This document shows, piece after piece, positions 6,134 to 6,373 of a stretch of 6,373 bases of DNA. The translations under genes and the position numbers were made by a program. The notes beneath the pieces were generated by a model. That model was not told the origin of the DNA, did no database searches, and saw nothing but the letters and a program-made list of their open reading frames with translations. Every line of letters starts with the position of its first letter. Position 1 is the first letter of the stretch. The DNA is taken from positions 1 through 6,373 of the forward strand of contig JAUWHU010000040.1 in NCBI GenBank assembly GCA_030605705.1, given 5' to 3'. This stretch comes from Thermoflexia bacterium (GTDB taxonomy: Bacteria; Chloroflexota; Anaerolineae; B4-G1; SLSP01).

Positions 6134-6373
6134 TTATGAGTAGTGTACCCACCGCTTCTGCAATTGGGTCTGGACCATAGTGAATACAAAGACGACGATA
6201 AAGAAAGCGATAGCCAAAACACTAGAGTAGCCGACGTCAAAGTATTTGAAGGCGTTGGTGTAGAGATAGTAAATGAGAGTAGTCGTCGCCTGACCAGGCC
6301 CCCCCTCGGTCATGATGTAGATCTGGGCAAACACGCCAAAGGAACCGATAAAGGTCATCACCACCACGAAATA
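6134..6373 (-). CDS. Sugar ABC transporter inner-membrane permease, MalF/UgpA type, C-terminal 79 residues (cut by window edge)
   Basis: The frame enters from the right edge in phase (first codons TAT TTC GTG GTG ATG) and ends at TAA 6136-6134, so no start is visible. The segment reads IGSFGVFAQIYIMTEGGPG, then a TLIYYLY stretch, then a long membrane helix (SSVLAIAFFIVVFVFTMVQ) and the basic tail QLQKRWVHY. The phrase with MTEGGPG followed by a Tyr-rich strand is characteristic of the C-terminal end of UgpA/MalF-like subunits in CUT1 importers. Its EAA loop lies just outside the window. It is the natural partner of the MalG-type permease that starts 34 bases after it. The valine GTG at 6367 is internal, not a start. 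Confidence 0.92.
   Translation of the reverse strand, partial: YFVVVMTFIGSFGVFAQIYIMTEGGPGQATTTLIYYLYTNAFKYFDVGYSSVLAIAFFIVVFVFTMVQTQLQKRWVHYS

Overview
The window carries part of one gene cluster, with every supported gene on the minus strand, so transcription runs from the right edge to the left. In order of transcription it holds: the C-terminal end of a MalF/UgpA-type sugar ABC permease (cut by the right edge), a complete MalG/LacG-type permease, a very large sugar-binding lipoprotein made of two nearly identical binding domains, a GH130-family glycoside phosphorylase or hydrolase with an extra N-terminal domain, and the first 261 codons of a GT-A glycosyltransferase (cut by the left edge). 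No RNA genes, mobile elements or CRISPR arrays were seen.

Layout: 6373-6134 permease 1 (partial); 6099-5245 permease 2; 5244-5050 a 195-base leader with a small hairpin, an unused strong Shine-Dalgarno-like sequence and short direct repeats; 5049-2509 the tandem binding protein; 2508-2408 a gap with a 14-bp hairpin; 2407-809 the GH130 protein; a 23-base gap; 785-1 the glycosyltransferase. No ATP-binding subunit is present, so it is either outside the window or shared with other importers, as is common for carbohydrate (CUT1) transporters.

How the genes may work together (inference): the lipoprotein captures an oligosaccharide, the two permeases import it, and the GH130 enzyme splits it in the cytoplasm, most likely a beta-mannoside giving mannose 1-phosphate if it is a phosphorylase. 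The glycosyltransferase is the odd partner, since it suggests that a related glycan or glycoside is also made.

Organism: a bacterium, because of the lipobox signal peptide, Shine-Dalgarno sites and tight operon spacing. The Thr/Pro/Ser-rich tether after the lipobox and the sugar-importer/GH130 combination would fit Chloroflexota (Anaerolineae-like) or a similar saccharolytic lineage. That assignment is a weak inference, as no marker gene is present.

The most notable features are the internal duplication in the binding protein (two 388-residue copies, about 95% identical in protein and about 92% in DNA by hand count) and the roughly 190-residue N-terminal extension on GH130, which contains hexapeptide-repeat-like sequence.
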